A stretch of DNA of 5,616 nucleotides. Origin: an uncultured Porphyromonadaceae bacterium (lineage in GTDB: Bacteria > Bacteroidota > Bacteroidia > Bacteroidales > Muribaculaceae). The notes below the pieces were generated by a model. That model did not search any database, was not told the origin of the DNA, and saw only the letters and a program-made list of their open reading frames with translations. Location: positions 1 to 5,616 of the forward strand of contig CAMWHX010000074.1 of the NCBI GenBank assembly GCA_947174155.1, written 5' to 3'. The position numbers were made by a program, and so were the translations under genes. Within the stretch, counting starts at the first letter, position 1, and each line of letters begins with the position of its first letter. Below, in pieces: positions 1 to 5,616 of the stretch.

Positions 1-9
1 GATCACAAT

Positions 10-52
10 ACGACAAAGCAGGCACGCCCTCGGGGCGTGCCTGCTTTGTCGT
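10..52 (-). terminator. Strong hairpin just after ilvE, probable terminator
   Basis: A perfect 20-bp inverted repeat (arms 10-29 and 33-52, three-base loop at 30-32) starts 6 bases beyond the ilvE stop codon. Bases 1-5 and 56-60 (GATCA/TGATC) can pair as an outer extension across a small internal loop. The stem is GC-rich at its tip. On the ilvE transcript it is followed by ATTGTGATC, so the usual U-run is missing. It most likely ends ilvE transcription or protects the 3' end. Being symmetrical, it could also serve a convergent gene to the left of the window, which cannot be seen. Confidence 0.7.
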
Positions 53-58
53 GGCTGA

Positions 59-1087
59 TCAGAACTCTACGATTTCACACCAATTGTGGGTGTCGGGGGC
101 TTCGCCGTATTGGATGGCTCTCAGGGCGTCATAGAGCTTGGTGCTCCAGGGTCCTGCCTGGCCATCTTTGGAGAAGATATATTCACGGCCGTTGTCGAGG
201 TCGTCGATCTGACCGATGGGGGAGATGACGGCGGCTGTGCCGCAGGCTCCTACCTCCTCGAAGGTCTCAAGCTCCTCTACGGGAATCTGACGGCGCTCTA
301 CCGTCATGCCGAGGTCTTGCGCCACCTGGGTGAGGCTCATGTTGGTGATGGAGGGAAGAATCGACTCGGAGGCGGGTGTGATATACTTGCCGTCACGGAT
401 GCCGAAGAAGTTGGCGGCACCACACTCGTCGAGGTATTTCTTCTCCTTGGGATCGATGTAAAGCATCACGCTGTAACCCTTGTCATGGGCGATCTCGCCG
501 GCTACCAGGGAGGCTGCGTAGTTGCCGCCGACCTTGATGGAACCTGTACCTTTGGGTGCTACGCGGTCATACTCGCGGCTCATGCAGACCTTGGTAGGCT
601 TGAAGCCGGTCTTGAAGTAGGGACCTACGGGTGTCACGAGCATGATTACCATATACTCGTCGGCGGGTTTCACACCTACACGGGCGGAGATGCCGATCTC
701 GAGGGGACGGATATAGAGGGAAGCGCCTGTGCCGTAGGGGGGGATAAAGCGCTCGTTGAGCTTCACGACCTTGCGTACCATCTCGCAGAAGAGCTCTACG
801 GGCATGGGCTGCATCTTGACACCCTCGGCGGAGCGGATAAAGCGCTTGGCGTTTTCCTCCATGCGGAAGATGCGGACTTTGCCGTCTTTGCCGCGGAAGG
901 CTTTCAGGCCTTCAAATGACTCCTGGCCGTAGTGCAGGCAGGAGGCTGCGATGTGCAGGGGTACGTATTCGGAGTCGCTGACCTGGATCTCACCCCACTT
1001 GCCGTCTTTGTAGACGCAACGCACGTTGTAGTCGGTGGGCATGTAGGAGAATGTGAGATTGCTCCAGTCAATTTCTGTCTCTTTCAT
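59..1087 (-). CDS. ilvE: Branched-chain amino acid aminotransferase
   Basis: This is a 342-residue cytoplasmic enzyme of the PLP fold-type IV (class IV aminotransferase) family, of the longer 'type II' IlvE form. It interconverts leucine, isoleucine and valine with their 2-oxo acids using glutamate/2-oxoglutarate, the last step of their synthesis. Visible hallmarks are HYGQESFEGLKAFR near residues 52-65, the paired Arg/Tyr region YIRPLEIGI around 125-133, and GTGSIKVGGNYAASL (180-194), whose Lys185 should carry the PLP Schiff base. Further on are LDECGAANFFGI (219-230), with the Glu expected to contact the pyridine nitrogen, SITNMSLTQVA (246-256) for phosphate binding, and GACGTAAVISPIG (280-292). 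Length is normal and no key residue is missing. The ATG at 1087-1085 starts a typical N-terminus (DWSNLTFSYMPTDYNV), and no Shine-Dalgarno is seen, as is common in Bacteroidetes. The other genes here are unrelated to amino acid synthesis. I see no leader peptide or attenuator. Confidence 0.96.
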   Translation of the reverse strand: MKETEIDWSNLTFSYMPTDYNVRCVYKDGKWGEIQVSDSEYVPLHIAASCLHYGQESFEGLKAFRGKDGKVRIFRMEENAKRFIRSAEGVKMQPMPVELFCEMVRKVVKLNERFIPPYGTGASLYIRPLEIGISARVGVKPADEYMVIMLVTPVGPYFKTGFKPTKVCMSREYDRVAPKGTGSIKVGGNYAASLVAGEIAHDKGYSVMLYIDPKEKKYLDECGAANFFGIRDGKYITPASESILPSITNMSLTQVAQDLGMTVERRQIPVEELETFEEVGACGTAAVISPIGQIDDLDNGREYIFSKDGQAGPWSTKLYDALRAIQYGEAPDTHNWCEIVEF

Positions 1088-1116
1088 CGTTGGTTTAGAT
1101 TTAATATTGGTAGTTA

Positions 1117-1124
1117 GAAAAGTA
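1117..1124 (-). promoter_or_regulatory. Possible ilvE promoter -7 element
   Basis: On the minus strand this reads TACTTTTC, seven of eight positions of the Bacteroidetes sigma-ABfr -7 consensus TAnnTTTG. It lies 29 bases upstream of the ilvE ATG, which would leave a leader of roughly 20-25 bases. No clear TTTG -33 box is present upstream. The call is tentative; ilvE may instead be read through from the small gene before it. Confidence 0.3.
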
Positions 1125-1137
1125 TCTTTAGATTCAG

Positions 1138-1170
1138 GTCGGTGTCGGGTGTCGTGTCTGTCTCTCTCTT
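1138..1170. repeat. Low-complexity GT/CT (GACA/GAGA) tract
   Basis: On the plus strand this stretch is almost entirely G, T and C in short units such as GTGTCG, GTCTGTC and TCTCTCTC. On the transcribed strand it is GAGAGA and GACAC rich. It sits between the small exported protein gene and ilvE and forms no obvious hairpin. It is probably simple-sequence spacer. A similar GGAGACAGAGACAGAATC string occurs in the rpsA leader (about 3629-3646). Confidence 0.5.
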
Positions 1171-1194
1171 TGATTCCGATGTGGGCTCCTATAT

Positions 1195-1521
1195 TCAGAT
1201 GACTACCTTGCAGGTGAGGTCTCCGGTCTTGATGATATAGACGCCGTGGGCGGTGAGGGGGAGACGGTGGGTGCCGGGCTGCAGGGTGGCGTTGGACACC
1301 TGTTGTCCTAAGATGGAGAATACGCGCACGTGTGTGGGCTGGGTGACGGTGATGAGGATGGCTCCTCTGACGGTCTTGATCTCAATCTCGGCCTCCTTGA
1401 TTATGCTCACGGCACCTGTCTGCTCAGTCTTGACCGGCTCCCACCCCTTGGTGGCGGCGGAGAGCGGCGTGGCGAGCAGAAGCATGCACGGCAGCAGGTA
1501 TGTCAGGAGGCGGCGTCGCAT
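1195..1521 (-). CDS. Small exported protein with T9SS-like C-terminal domain
   Basis: This 108-residue protein begins with a clear Sec signal peptide: RRR at 2-4, a hydrophobic core over 5-20 and likely cleavage after Ala22 or Ala23 (LSA-A-T). Cys12 is not in a lipobox (preceded by Leu-Pro), so a lipoprotein is unlikely. The last ~65 residues (about 44-108) have the alternating beta-strand pattern of type IX secretion type A sorting domains: AEIEIKT, AILITV, THVRVFSILGQQV, a Gly-containing turn, GVYIIKTG and a final KVVI. In that family the domain is a C-terminal passport through the outer-membrane translocon and is usually removed. Here only about 20 residues separate it from the signal peptide, so there is no room for a separate cargo domain. 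It may be a short surface or periplasmic beta-sandwich protein, or a remnant of a longer gene. The start is supported by the signal peptide. The specific function is unknown. Confidence 0.8.
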   Translation of the reverse strand: MRRRLLTYLLPCMLLLATPLSAATKGWEPVKTEQTGAVSIIKEAEIEIKTVRGAILITVTQPTHVRVFSILGQQVSNATLQPGTHRLPLTAHGVYIIKTGDLTCKVVI

Positions 1522-1580
1522 ATTCGGTTGTCAAATTAAGAGTTGGCTGTGATTCGGGCGTCAGATCCCGTATCGGAATG

Positions 1581-1588
1581 TAAAAGTA
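1581..1588 (-). promoter_or_regulatory. Possible promoter of the small exported protein gene
   Basis: The minus strand reads TACTTTTA, seven of eight positions of TAnnTTTG, inside an AT-rich stretch (about 1580-1650) that contrasts with the GC-rich genes on both sides. It is 59 bases upstream of the ATG at 1521, predicting a leader of about 50 bases. No convincing -33 box is present. Placement between the rpsA terminator and the gene favours a promoter somewhere here, but the exact element is uncertain. Confidence 0.35.
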
Positions 1589-1696
1589 GTAAAAAGTAAT
1601 GGATTAACCATCCTTTTAAGGTAAAAAAGTGTAATTTGGGGTTGAAAAATTCGTTTTCGGGCCCATCTCCTCCTCGGTTGGGTGGGAAATCGGGAG

Positions 1697-1741
1697 TAAA
1701 ATAAGTCCGGGCCTCACGTGTCAAAACGTGAGGCCCGGACT
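1697..1741 (-). terminator. rho-independent terminator of rpsA
   Basis: A perfect 16-bp inverted repeat (arms 1704-1719 and 1726-1741, six-base loop) is followed on the minus-strand transcript by the U-rich tail UUAUUUUA (1704-1697). It lies 61 bases downstream of the rpsA stop codon and before the promoter region of the next gene. The GC-rich stem plus U-tail is the textbook intrinsic terminator arrangement, so rpsA very likely ends here. The remainder of the 1522-1802 spacer shows only AT-rich promoter-like sequence, with no further gene. Confidence 0.9.
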
Positions 1742-1802
1742 ATGGGGAAACGTCATCCGCTCCTTACGGATTAGGATAGACGTCGGGGTGAATCTTGTCA
1801 GA

Positions 1803-3602
1803 TCAGGAGTTCTTCTCAGCCTTCTGGAGCTGCTCTTTGAGGGCCTGGAGGGCGCTCAGGTCGCCGAGAGTAGTCTTCTCGATAGCGGGAGCTACTACGG
1901 GCTCCTCTTCCTGCTTGCGGGGAGCGGAGCGGCGGGCTGCGTTGCGGGCAGCGCGGGCCTCAGCCTTGGTGGCGTCCTCAGCGATGCGGCTGTGAGAGAG
2001 GATGATGCGCTTGGAATCCTTGTTGAACTCAATCACCTTGAAGTCGAGCTTGTCGCCGAGCTTAGCCTGCGAGCCATCCTCCTTGACGAGGTGCTTGGGA
2101 GTAGCGAAGCCTTCGACACCACCCTCGAGGGCGATGACTGCACCCTTGTCCATAACCTCGGTGACAGTGCCCTGATGGATGGAGCCAACGGTGAATGTGC
2201 CGGCAAATGCTTCCCAGGGGTTGTCTTCGAGCTGCTTGTGGCCGAGACTGAGACGACGGTTGTCCTTGTCGATCTCGAGCACCTGAACGTCGATGTCGCT
2301 GCCAACGGAAGTGAACTCGGAGGGGTGCTTGATCTTCTTGGTCCAGCTCAGGTCGGAGATGTGGATGAGGCCGTCTACGCCCTCCTCGATCTCAACAAAC
2401 ACGCCGAAGTTGGTGAAGTTGCGCACCTTGGCGGTGTGGCGGGAACCGAGAGCATACTTGGTCTCGATGTTCTCCCAGGGATCGTTTTTGAGCTGCTTGA
2501 TGCCGAGGCTCATCTTGCGGTCCTCGCGGTCGAGAGTCAGGATGACAGCCTCCACCTCGTCGCCTACCGTCAGGAAGTCCTGGGCGCTGCGGAGGTGCTG
2601 GCTCCAGCTCATCTCGGAAACGTGGATCAGACCCTCAACGCCGGGCTGAACCTCTACAAACGCTCCGTAGTCAGCCATTACGACTACGCGGCCATGGATG
2701 TGGTCGCCGACTTTAAGCTCGGGATCGAGAGAATCCCAGGGATGGGGCATGAGCTGCTTGAGACCCAGGGCAATACGCTTCTTCTCGTCGTCGAAGTCGA
2801 GGATGACGACCTTGATATCCTGGTCGAGCTCCACAACCTCGCGGGGATCGGATACACGGCCCCAGCTGAGGTCGGTGATGTGTACCAGACCGTCTACGCC
2901 ACCGAGGTCGACAAACACACCGTAGGGGGTGATGTTCTTGACCTTGCCCTCGAGCACCTGACCCTTTTCGAGCTTGGAGATGATCTCCTTCTTCTGGGCT
3001 TCGAGCTCGGCCTCGATGAGGGCCTTGTGGGATACGACCACGTTCTTGTATTCCTGGTTGATCTTGACAACCTTGAACTCCATGGTCTTATCTACGAATA
3101 CATCGTAGTCGCGGATAGGACGCACGTCAATCTGAGAACCGGGGAGGAAGGCCTCGATGCCGAAGATGTCGACAATCATGCCACCCTTGGTGCGGCTCTT
3201 GACGTAGCCCTTGATGATTTCGTCGTTTTCGAGAGCCTTGTTGACGCGGTCCCAGCTGCGAGTCTGGCAAGCCTTCTTGTGAGAGAGGCGGAGCTGGCCG
3301 TTCTTGTCTTCGAGAGTCTCAATGAATACCTCAACCTCATCGCCGACCTGCAGGTCAGGGTTGTAGCGGAACTCGCTGATGGGGATGATGGCGTCGGATT
3401 TCATGCCGATATCGACGCGGACCTCACGCTTGGTGATGGCCTTCACGATGCCGGTCACTACTTCGTTGTCTTTGGCTGTGGTAAGAGTCTGGTCGTAGGT
3501 CTTCTCTACCTCCTCGCGGCTCTTCGAGCCAGCCTGTTCGCCGTTTGCATAGGCGTCCCAATCGAAGTCTTCGATGGGTGATTGAAATTTAATTTCAGTC
3601 AT
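1803..3602 (-). CDS. rpsA: 30S ribosomal protein S1
   Basis: This 599-residue protein is ribosomal protein S1, which binds single-stranded mRNA at the small subunit and helps initiate translation. Six S1 (OB-fold) repeats are visible: about 46-110, 127-193, 213-283, 298-371, 386-457 and 471-538. The middle repeats carry the classic signature, for example GVFVDLGGVDGLVHITDLSW (228-247), GAFVEVQPGVEGLIHVSEMSW (starting at 313) and GVFVEIEEGVDGLIHISDLSW (starting at 400). The first two are more divergent, as is usual for the ribosome-docking repeats. After repeat six comes an Ala/Arg-rich and acidic tail (541-599), typical of Bacteroidetes. I chose the ATG at 3602-3600 (MTEIKFQSPIEDFDWDAYANG). 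The same frame stays open to an ATG at 3710, but those 36 residues look non-coding and would overlap the promoter at 3680-3687. There is no Shine-Dalgarno; the start is preceded by a U-rich stretch. It appears to be a single-gene transcription unit. Confidence 0.97.
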   Translation of the reverse strand: MTEIKFQSPIEDFDWDAYANGEQAGSKSREEVEKTYDQTLTTAKDNEVVTGIVKAITKREVRVDIGMKSDAIIPISEFRYNPDLQVGDEVEVFIETLEDKNGQLRLSHKKACQTRSWDRVNKALENDEIIKGYVKSRTKGGMIVDIFGIEAFLPGSQIDVRPIRDYDVFVDKTMEFKVVKINQEYKNVVVSHKALIEAELEAQKKEIISKLEKGQVLEGKVKNITPYGVFVDLGGVDGLVHITDLSWGRVSDPREVVELDQDIKVVILDFDDEKKRIALGLKQLMPHPWDSLDPELKVGDHIHGRVVVMADYGAFVEVQPGVEGLIHVSEMSWSQHLRSAQDFLTVGDEVEAVILTLDREDRKMSLGIKQLKNDPWENIETKYALGSRHTAKVRNFTNFGVFVEIEEGVDGLIHISDLSWTKKIKHPSEFTSVGSDIDVQVLEIDKDNRRLSLGHKQLEDNPWEAFAGTFTVGSIHQGTVTEVMDKGAVIALEGGVEGFATPKHLVKEDGSQAKLGDKLDFKVIEFNKDSKRIILSHSRIAEDATKAEARAARNAARRSAPRKQEEEPVVAPAIEKTTLGDLSALQALKEQLQKAEKNS

Positions 3603-3628
3603 TAAAAAAAGGGTTAATAAATAGGGTT
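3603..3628 (-). promoter_or_regulatory. U-rich tandem 13-mer before the rpsA start codon
   Basis: On the transcript the bases just before the AUG are two imperfect 13-base copies, AACCCTATTTATT and AACCCTTTTTTTA, matching at 10 of 13 positions. There is no purine-rich Shine-Dalgarno. Since S1 itself binds U-rich single-stranded RNA, and E. coli S1 represses its own mRNA, this is a plausible initiation or autoregulatory site. That role is inferred, not shown. Confidence 0.4.
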
Positions 3629-3647
3629 GATTCTGTCTCTGTCTCCG

Positions 3648-3667
3648 GCACGCGCCGGGGCGTGTGC
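3648..3667 (-). other. Small GC-rich hairpin in the rpsA leader
   Basis: GCAC (3648-3651) pairs with GTGC (3664-3667), with three more G-C/C-G pairs inside and one mismatch (A-C on the transcript) around a four-base loop. It falls within the predicted ~70-base leader between the promoter and the start codon. I do not match it to a named ribosomal-protein leader family. It may be structural or incidental. Confidence 0.3.
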
Positions 3668-3679
3668 AGAAAGACGCGG

Positions 3680-3687
3680 CAAAGTTA
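3680..3687 (-). promoter_or_regulatory. Probable rpsA promoter, -7 element
   Basis: The minus strand reads TAACTTTG, an exact match to the Bacteroidetes -7 consensus TAnnTTTG. It is 77 bases upstream of the rpsA ATG, giving a predicted leader of about 70 bases. A clear TTTG -33 box is absent; instead a palindrome fills that position. The location supports the start codon at 3602 rather than at 3710, because transcription would begin after the upstream ATG. Confidence 0.6.
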
Positions 3688-3711
3688 GTGAAAATTTTCG
3701 GAATTTTCACT
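3687..3711. repeat. 10-bp inverted repeat abutting the rpsA promoter
   Basis: Perfect arms AGTGAAAATT (3687-3696) and AATTTTCACT (3702-3711) flank a five-base centre. The repeat overlaps the first base of the -7 element and covers the -33/spacer region. That placement suits a dimeric regulator's operator. An alternative is a weak AT-rich hairpin at the 3' end of the DUF4954 transcript, but no U-run follows it. Confidence 0.55.
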
Positions 3712-3777
3712 GACTCAGCCGCTTATTTTGCTGTTTTTCTGTTGATTTTTTGCTTTTTTCGCGATTTTTGACCTCGC

Positions 3778-3838
3778 GGAGGGGGAGATCGGGAGTTTCC
3801 TACTCTCCGGGGGGTCTCCCGGGGAGTCCCGGGGGGAG
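3778..3838. repeat. G/C-run cluster with degenerate repeats
   Basis: Immediately after the DUF4954 stop codon the DNA consists of G-runs on the plus strand (3781-3785, 3791-3793, 3809-3814, 3821-3824 and 3831-3836), broken by short TCTCCC/AGTCCC units. On the transcript it reads as imperfect copies of CTCCCCGGGAGA. The plus strand can fold a 10-bp stem with one G-T wobble (3802-3811 with 3818-3827). It could help end transcription or form a G-quadruplex on the template strand. No U-run follows on the gene's transcript; the next ~60 bases (3721-3777) are A-rich there and show no gene. Confidence 0.5.
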
Positions 3839-5616
3839 TCAGGCGTCCTGACGCAGGAGGGCCTGACGGGCGTTCTCGGCAGCCAGGTTGGCACGATAGG
3901 TGTCGCGGTCTTCGTCGACCATCTCGTCGAAGCGCGAGGCTTCGAGGGGTATGCGGTCCTGACGTTCGCGCCACCACTCACCGAAGCGGGTTGCTATCCA
4001 GCGCTCCTCGCGCTCGGGGAGGGTCTCATCGGCTTCGGTCAGGATCCGCTCCATCTCCGATATGCTTCCGGCCGCACAGACGCGGTCGAAGGTCTCGCGC
4101 TCCACGAGTTGCCCTCCGAGATCGATCCACTGCGCGGGAGTCACCGGATCCCCCTCGGAGTCGAGAGCGGGGGCCGGTATGGGGCGATCGCCAAGACGGG
4201 TGTGCAGATACTTGAAGATGGCGAGAGTGTAGATGACACGTGCGCGCTCAAGGGAGGCACGGCTTATCTTCATCCCCTTGTAGCGCAGGAATCGGTCGTC
4301 ATCGGCCGGACGCGTGAGGAGCTCGGCGATCACGTCGAGGGCGAGGAGCATGCGGTGAACCGTGTCGGGGTTAAGCACCTCGAAGTCGATACGGTCGAAG
4401 AGGGGGAGTTTGCGTTTCAGCCGACGGTCACGTGTGGGCCACTTCTTCTCGTCGCGAAGGAGTCCGCAGGAGCGGAGCATCATGGCCGGTACGACCACGG
4501 TAGCTCCCTTGTCGTCACCGAAGAGGTAAGAGAAGGGGAACTCCGACGAGTCGGGGTGTGTCTTGTGGTCCCCCATCAGCAGAGAGAAGGCGCCGATGGT
4601 GGCTCCGAGCATCAGGTAGGAGTTGGAGGAGGTCTTGACACCACGCTCCAGGACACCCCAATGCACCGGGCCGAGCTTATACATATGATTGCTCTGATTG
4701 GTCGCCGAGCCGGCATTCATAAATGACGTCTGGCATCCGATCAGAAGGGTTGACTTATGCATCGACACGGAGTAGGGGCCGGCGAGCACGGCACACGCTT
4801 CGCCGTTTTCCATCGAGCAGTTGGCGAAGAATAGGGAATCATGTGCGGTGAACCCCTTCTCTATCTCCACACCCTGCCCCACATAGCAGTTGCGCAACAC
4901 GGAGCCGGAACTTACACGGCCATCCTCGATTATGAAATTCTCGGCATCCACCCCCGGCCCTACATATGCCAGTATGCGATTGGAGGCGGCATTATTGATT
5001 ATGGAGCCGTTGCGTAGCCAGGTTGCCCCCTCGACGGTCACACCGGGCCAGACAGCCACATTGGCCATAGGACCGCAGTCGCGGATGACAGCACCGGCTC
5101 CTATGCGTCCGACGGGAGGTTGAAGAGACTCCAGGTGCTCATCGACCATCGGGAGAATATGCTCCTCGTTGAGGCGCGGCATGCGGGCCATGAGGACGGC
5201 TAACTGTGACGAGAGACCGGGATAGATGCGCACGCTGCGCGATCCTGTCTCATCGAGCACTGCCACGTGAGTACCTACACCGCAGGGGGCTTCCGGCTCA
5301 AAGGATATGCGGGCCACATTCTCAATGACGGCGCCATCGTCGACATGACAGCCGGTCAGGCCGCCCGGCACGTCGCGCACCGTCACCGCGTCCCCCAAGA
5401 TGGTGTCGCGGAGAATGGTATTGGATATCATCCCCTCCCCCGGAGCGAGGCGTCCGATGGAGACTTGTCCCTCGAAGTCGGTGTTGCGTATGCGTCCGAG
5501 ATCGGTGTCATCGGTTATGGTAACCGAATTCCAGTCTGAGGCGCTGCATCCGCGCGCTTCAAGACGTGTGATCTCCTCTGCTGTCAGCCGGCGGCGAGGA
5601 GAGGGGAGGGGAGAGG
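3839..5616 (-). CDS. DUF4954 family beta-helix protein, 5' end cut off
   Basis: This is a partial gene: the frame is open to the window edge, giving 591 complete residues. The ATG at 5431 is internal, because the 61 codons above it encode a conserved N-terminus (LTAEEITRLEARGCSASDWN, then IRNTDFEGQVSIG) and contain no ATG, GTG or TTG. Counting from the window edge, residues ~50-350 show imperfect hexapeptide-like repeats (GAGAVIRDC, GSVLRNCYVGQGVEIEKG) of a left-handed beta-helix, as in acyl- and nucleotidyl-transferases. The most conserved block is about 268-360: ENGEACAVLAGPYSVSMHKS, FMNAGSATNQSNHMYKLGP, GVLERGVKTSSNSY, MGDHKTHPDSSEFPFSYL. The C-terminal ~200 residues look helical (WPTRDRR, WIDLGGQL, WWRERQDR). 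The family is common in Bacteroidetes; no reaction is established to my knowledge, though the fold and conserved His/Asn residues suggest sugar or nucleotide-sugar binding (inference). It lies 236 bases upstream of rpsA, probably a separate unit. Confidence 0.9.
   Translation of the reverse strand, partial: SPLPSPRRRLTAEEITRLEARGCSASDWNSVTITDDTDLGRIRNTDFEGQVSIGRLAPGEGMISNTILRDTILGDAVTVRDVPGGLTGCHVDDGAVIENVARISFEPEAPCGVGTHVAVLDETGSRSVRIYPGLSSQLAVLMARMPRLNEEHILPMVDEHLESLQPPVGRIGAGAVIRDCGPMANVAVWPGVTVEGATWLRNGSIINNAASNRILAYVGPGVDAENFIIEDGRVSSGSVLRNCYVGQGVEIEKGFTAHDSLFFANCSMENGEACAVLAGPYSVSMHKSTLLIGCQTSFMNAGSATNQSNHMYKLGPVHWGVLERGVKTSSNSYLMLGATIGAFSLLMGDHKTHPDSSEFPFSYLFGDDKGATVVVPAMMLRSCGLLRDEKKWPTRDRRLKRKLPLFDRIDFEVLNPDTVHRMLLALDVIAELLTRPADDDRFLRYKGMKISRASLERARVIYTLAIFKYLHTRLGDRPIPAPALDSEGDPVTPAQWIDLGGQLVERETFDRVCAAGSISEMERILTEADETLPEREERWIATRFGEWWRERQDRIPLEASRFDEMVDEDRDTYRANLAAENARQALLRQDA

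Noticed and set aside
86..919. A 277-codon open frame on the plus strand, opposite ilvE
   Set aside because: It is an antisense shadow of an intact, well-conserved enzyme gene, with low-complexity composition and no family resemblance.
1536..1724. A 62-codon minus-strand frame between rpsA and the small exported protein gene
   Set aside because: Its start lies inside the rpsA terminator stem and it covers the AT-rich promoter region; the composition looks non-coding.
1728..3581. A 617-codon open frame on the plus strand, opposite rpsA
   Set aside because: It mirrors rpsA codon by codon, is rich in Leu/Val/Asp/Glu from antisense reading of a GC-biased gene, has no recognisable domain, and runs through the rpsA terminator hairpin.
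3603..3710. A 36-residue N-terminal extension of S1 from the ATG at 3710
   Set aside because: The residues do not resemble S1, the usual N-terminus begins at 3602, and an exact -7 promoter element lies inside the extension.
3715..3981. Two overlapping minus-strand frames of 84-88 codons spanning the end of the DUF4954 gene and the spacer
   Set aside because: Both are Arg/Pro/Ser-rich out-of-frame readings of the real gene that run into the G/C-run cluster and a Lys-rich translation of the A-rich spacer.
4109..4726. A 205-codon open frame on the plus strand inside the DUF4954 gene
   Set aside because: It lies wholly opposite conserved DUF4954 coding sequence and shows no domain or start signals.

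Overview
The window looks like chromosomal housekeeping DNA from a member of Bacteroidetes, most likely order Bacteroidales. Four things point there. The ribosomal protein S1 is about 600 residues with an Ala/Arg-rich tail. There is a DUF4954-type left-handed beta-helix protein. A small secreted protein ends in a type IX secretion (T9SS)-like C-terminal domain. Promoter-like TAnnTTTG sequences are present and the genes lack Shine-Dalgarno sites. The coding DNA is rather GC-rich for the order, which would fit a high-GC Muribaculaceae- or Alistipes-like organism, but genus and family are inference only.

All four genes lie on the minus strand, so transcription runs from high to low coordinates. 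From the right edge: a DUF4954 family protein whose 5' end is cut off by the window (3839-5616); a 236-base spacer with a G/C-run cluster, an AT-rich stretch, a palindrome and the probable rpsA promoter and leader (3603-3838); rpsA for 30S ribosomal protein S1 (1803-3602); a 281-base spacer with the rpsA terminator and a possible promoter (1522-1802); a 108-residue exported protein made of little more than a signal peptide and a T9SS-like C-terminal domain (1195-1521); a 107-base spacer with a low-complexity tract (1088-1194); and ilvE, branched-chain amino acid aminotransferase (59-1087), followed by a very strong hairpin at the left edge.

The genes do not form an obvious pathway. rpsA appears to be its own transcription unit, with a promoter and a good intrinsic terminator. 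The small exported protein and ilvE could be co-transcribed, since no terminator is visible between them, although each also has a possible promoter of its own. I see no mobile element, CRISPR array, tRNA or rRNA, and no convincing new defence or biosynthetic system. The points most worth a second look are the nearly body-less T9SS-like mini-protein, the palindrome abutting the rpsA promoter, the S1 leader, and the G/C-run cluster behind the DUF4954 gene.
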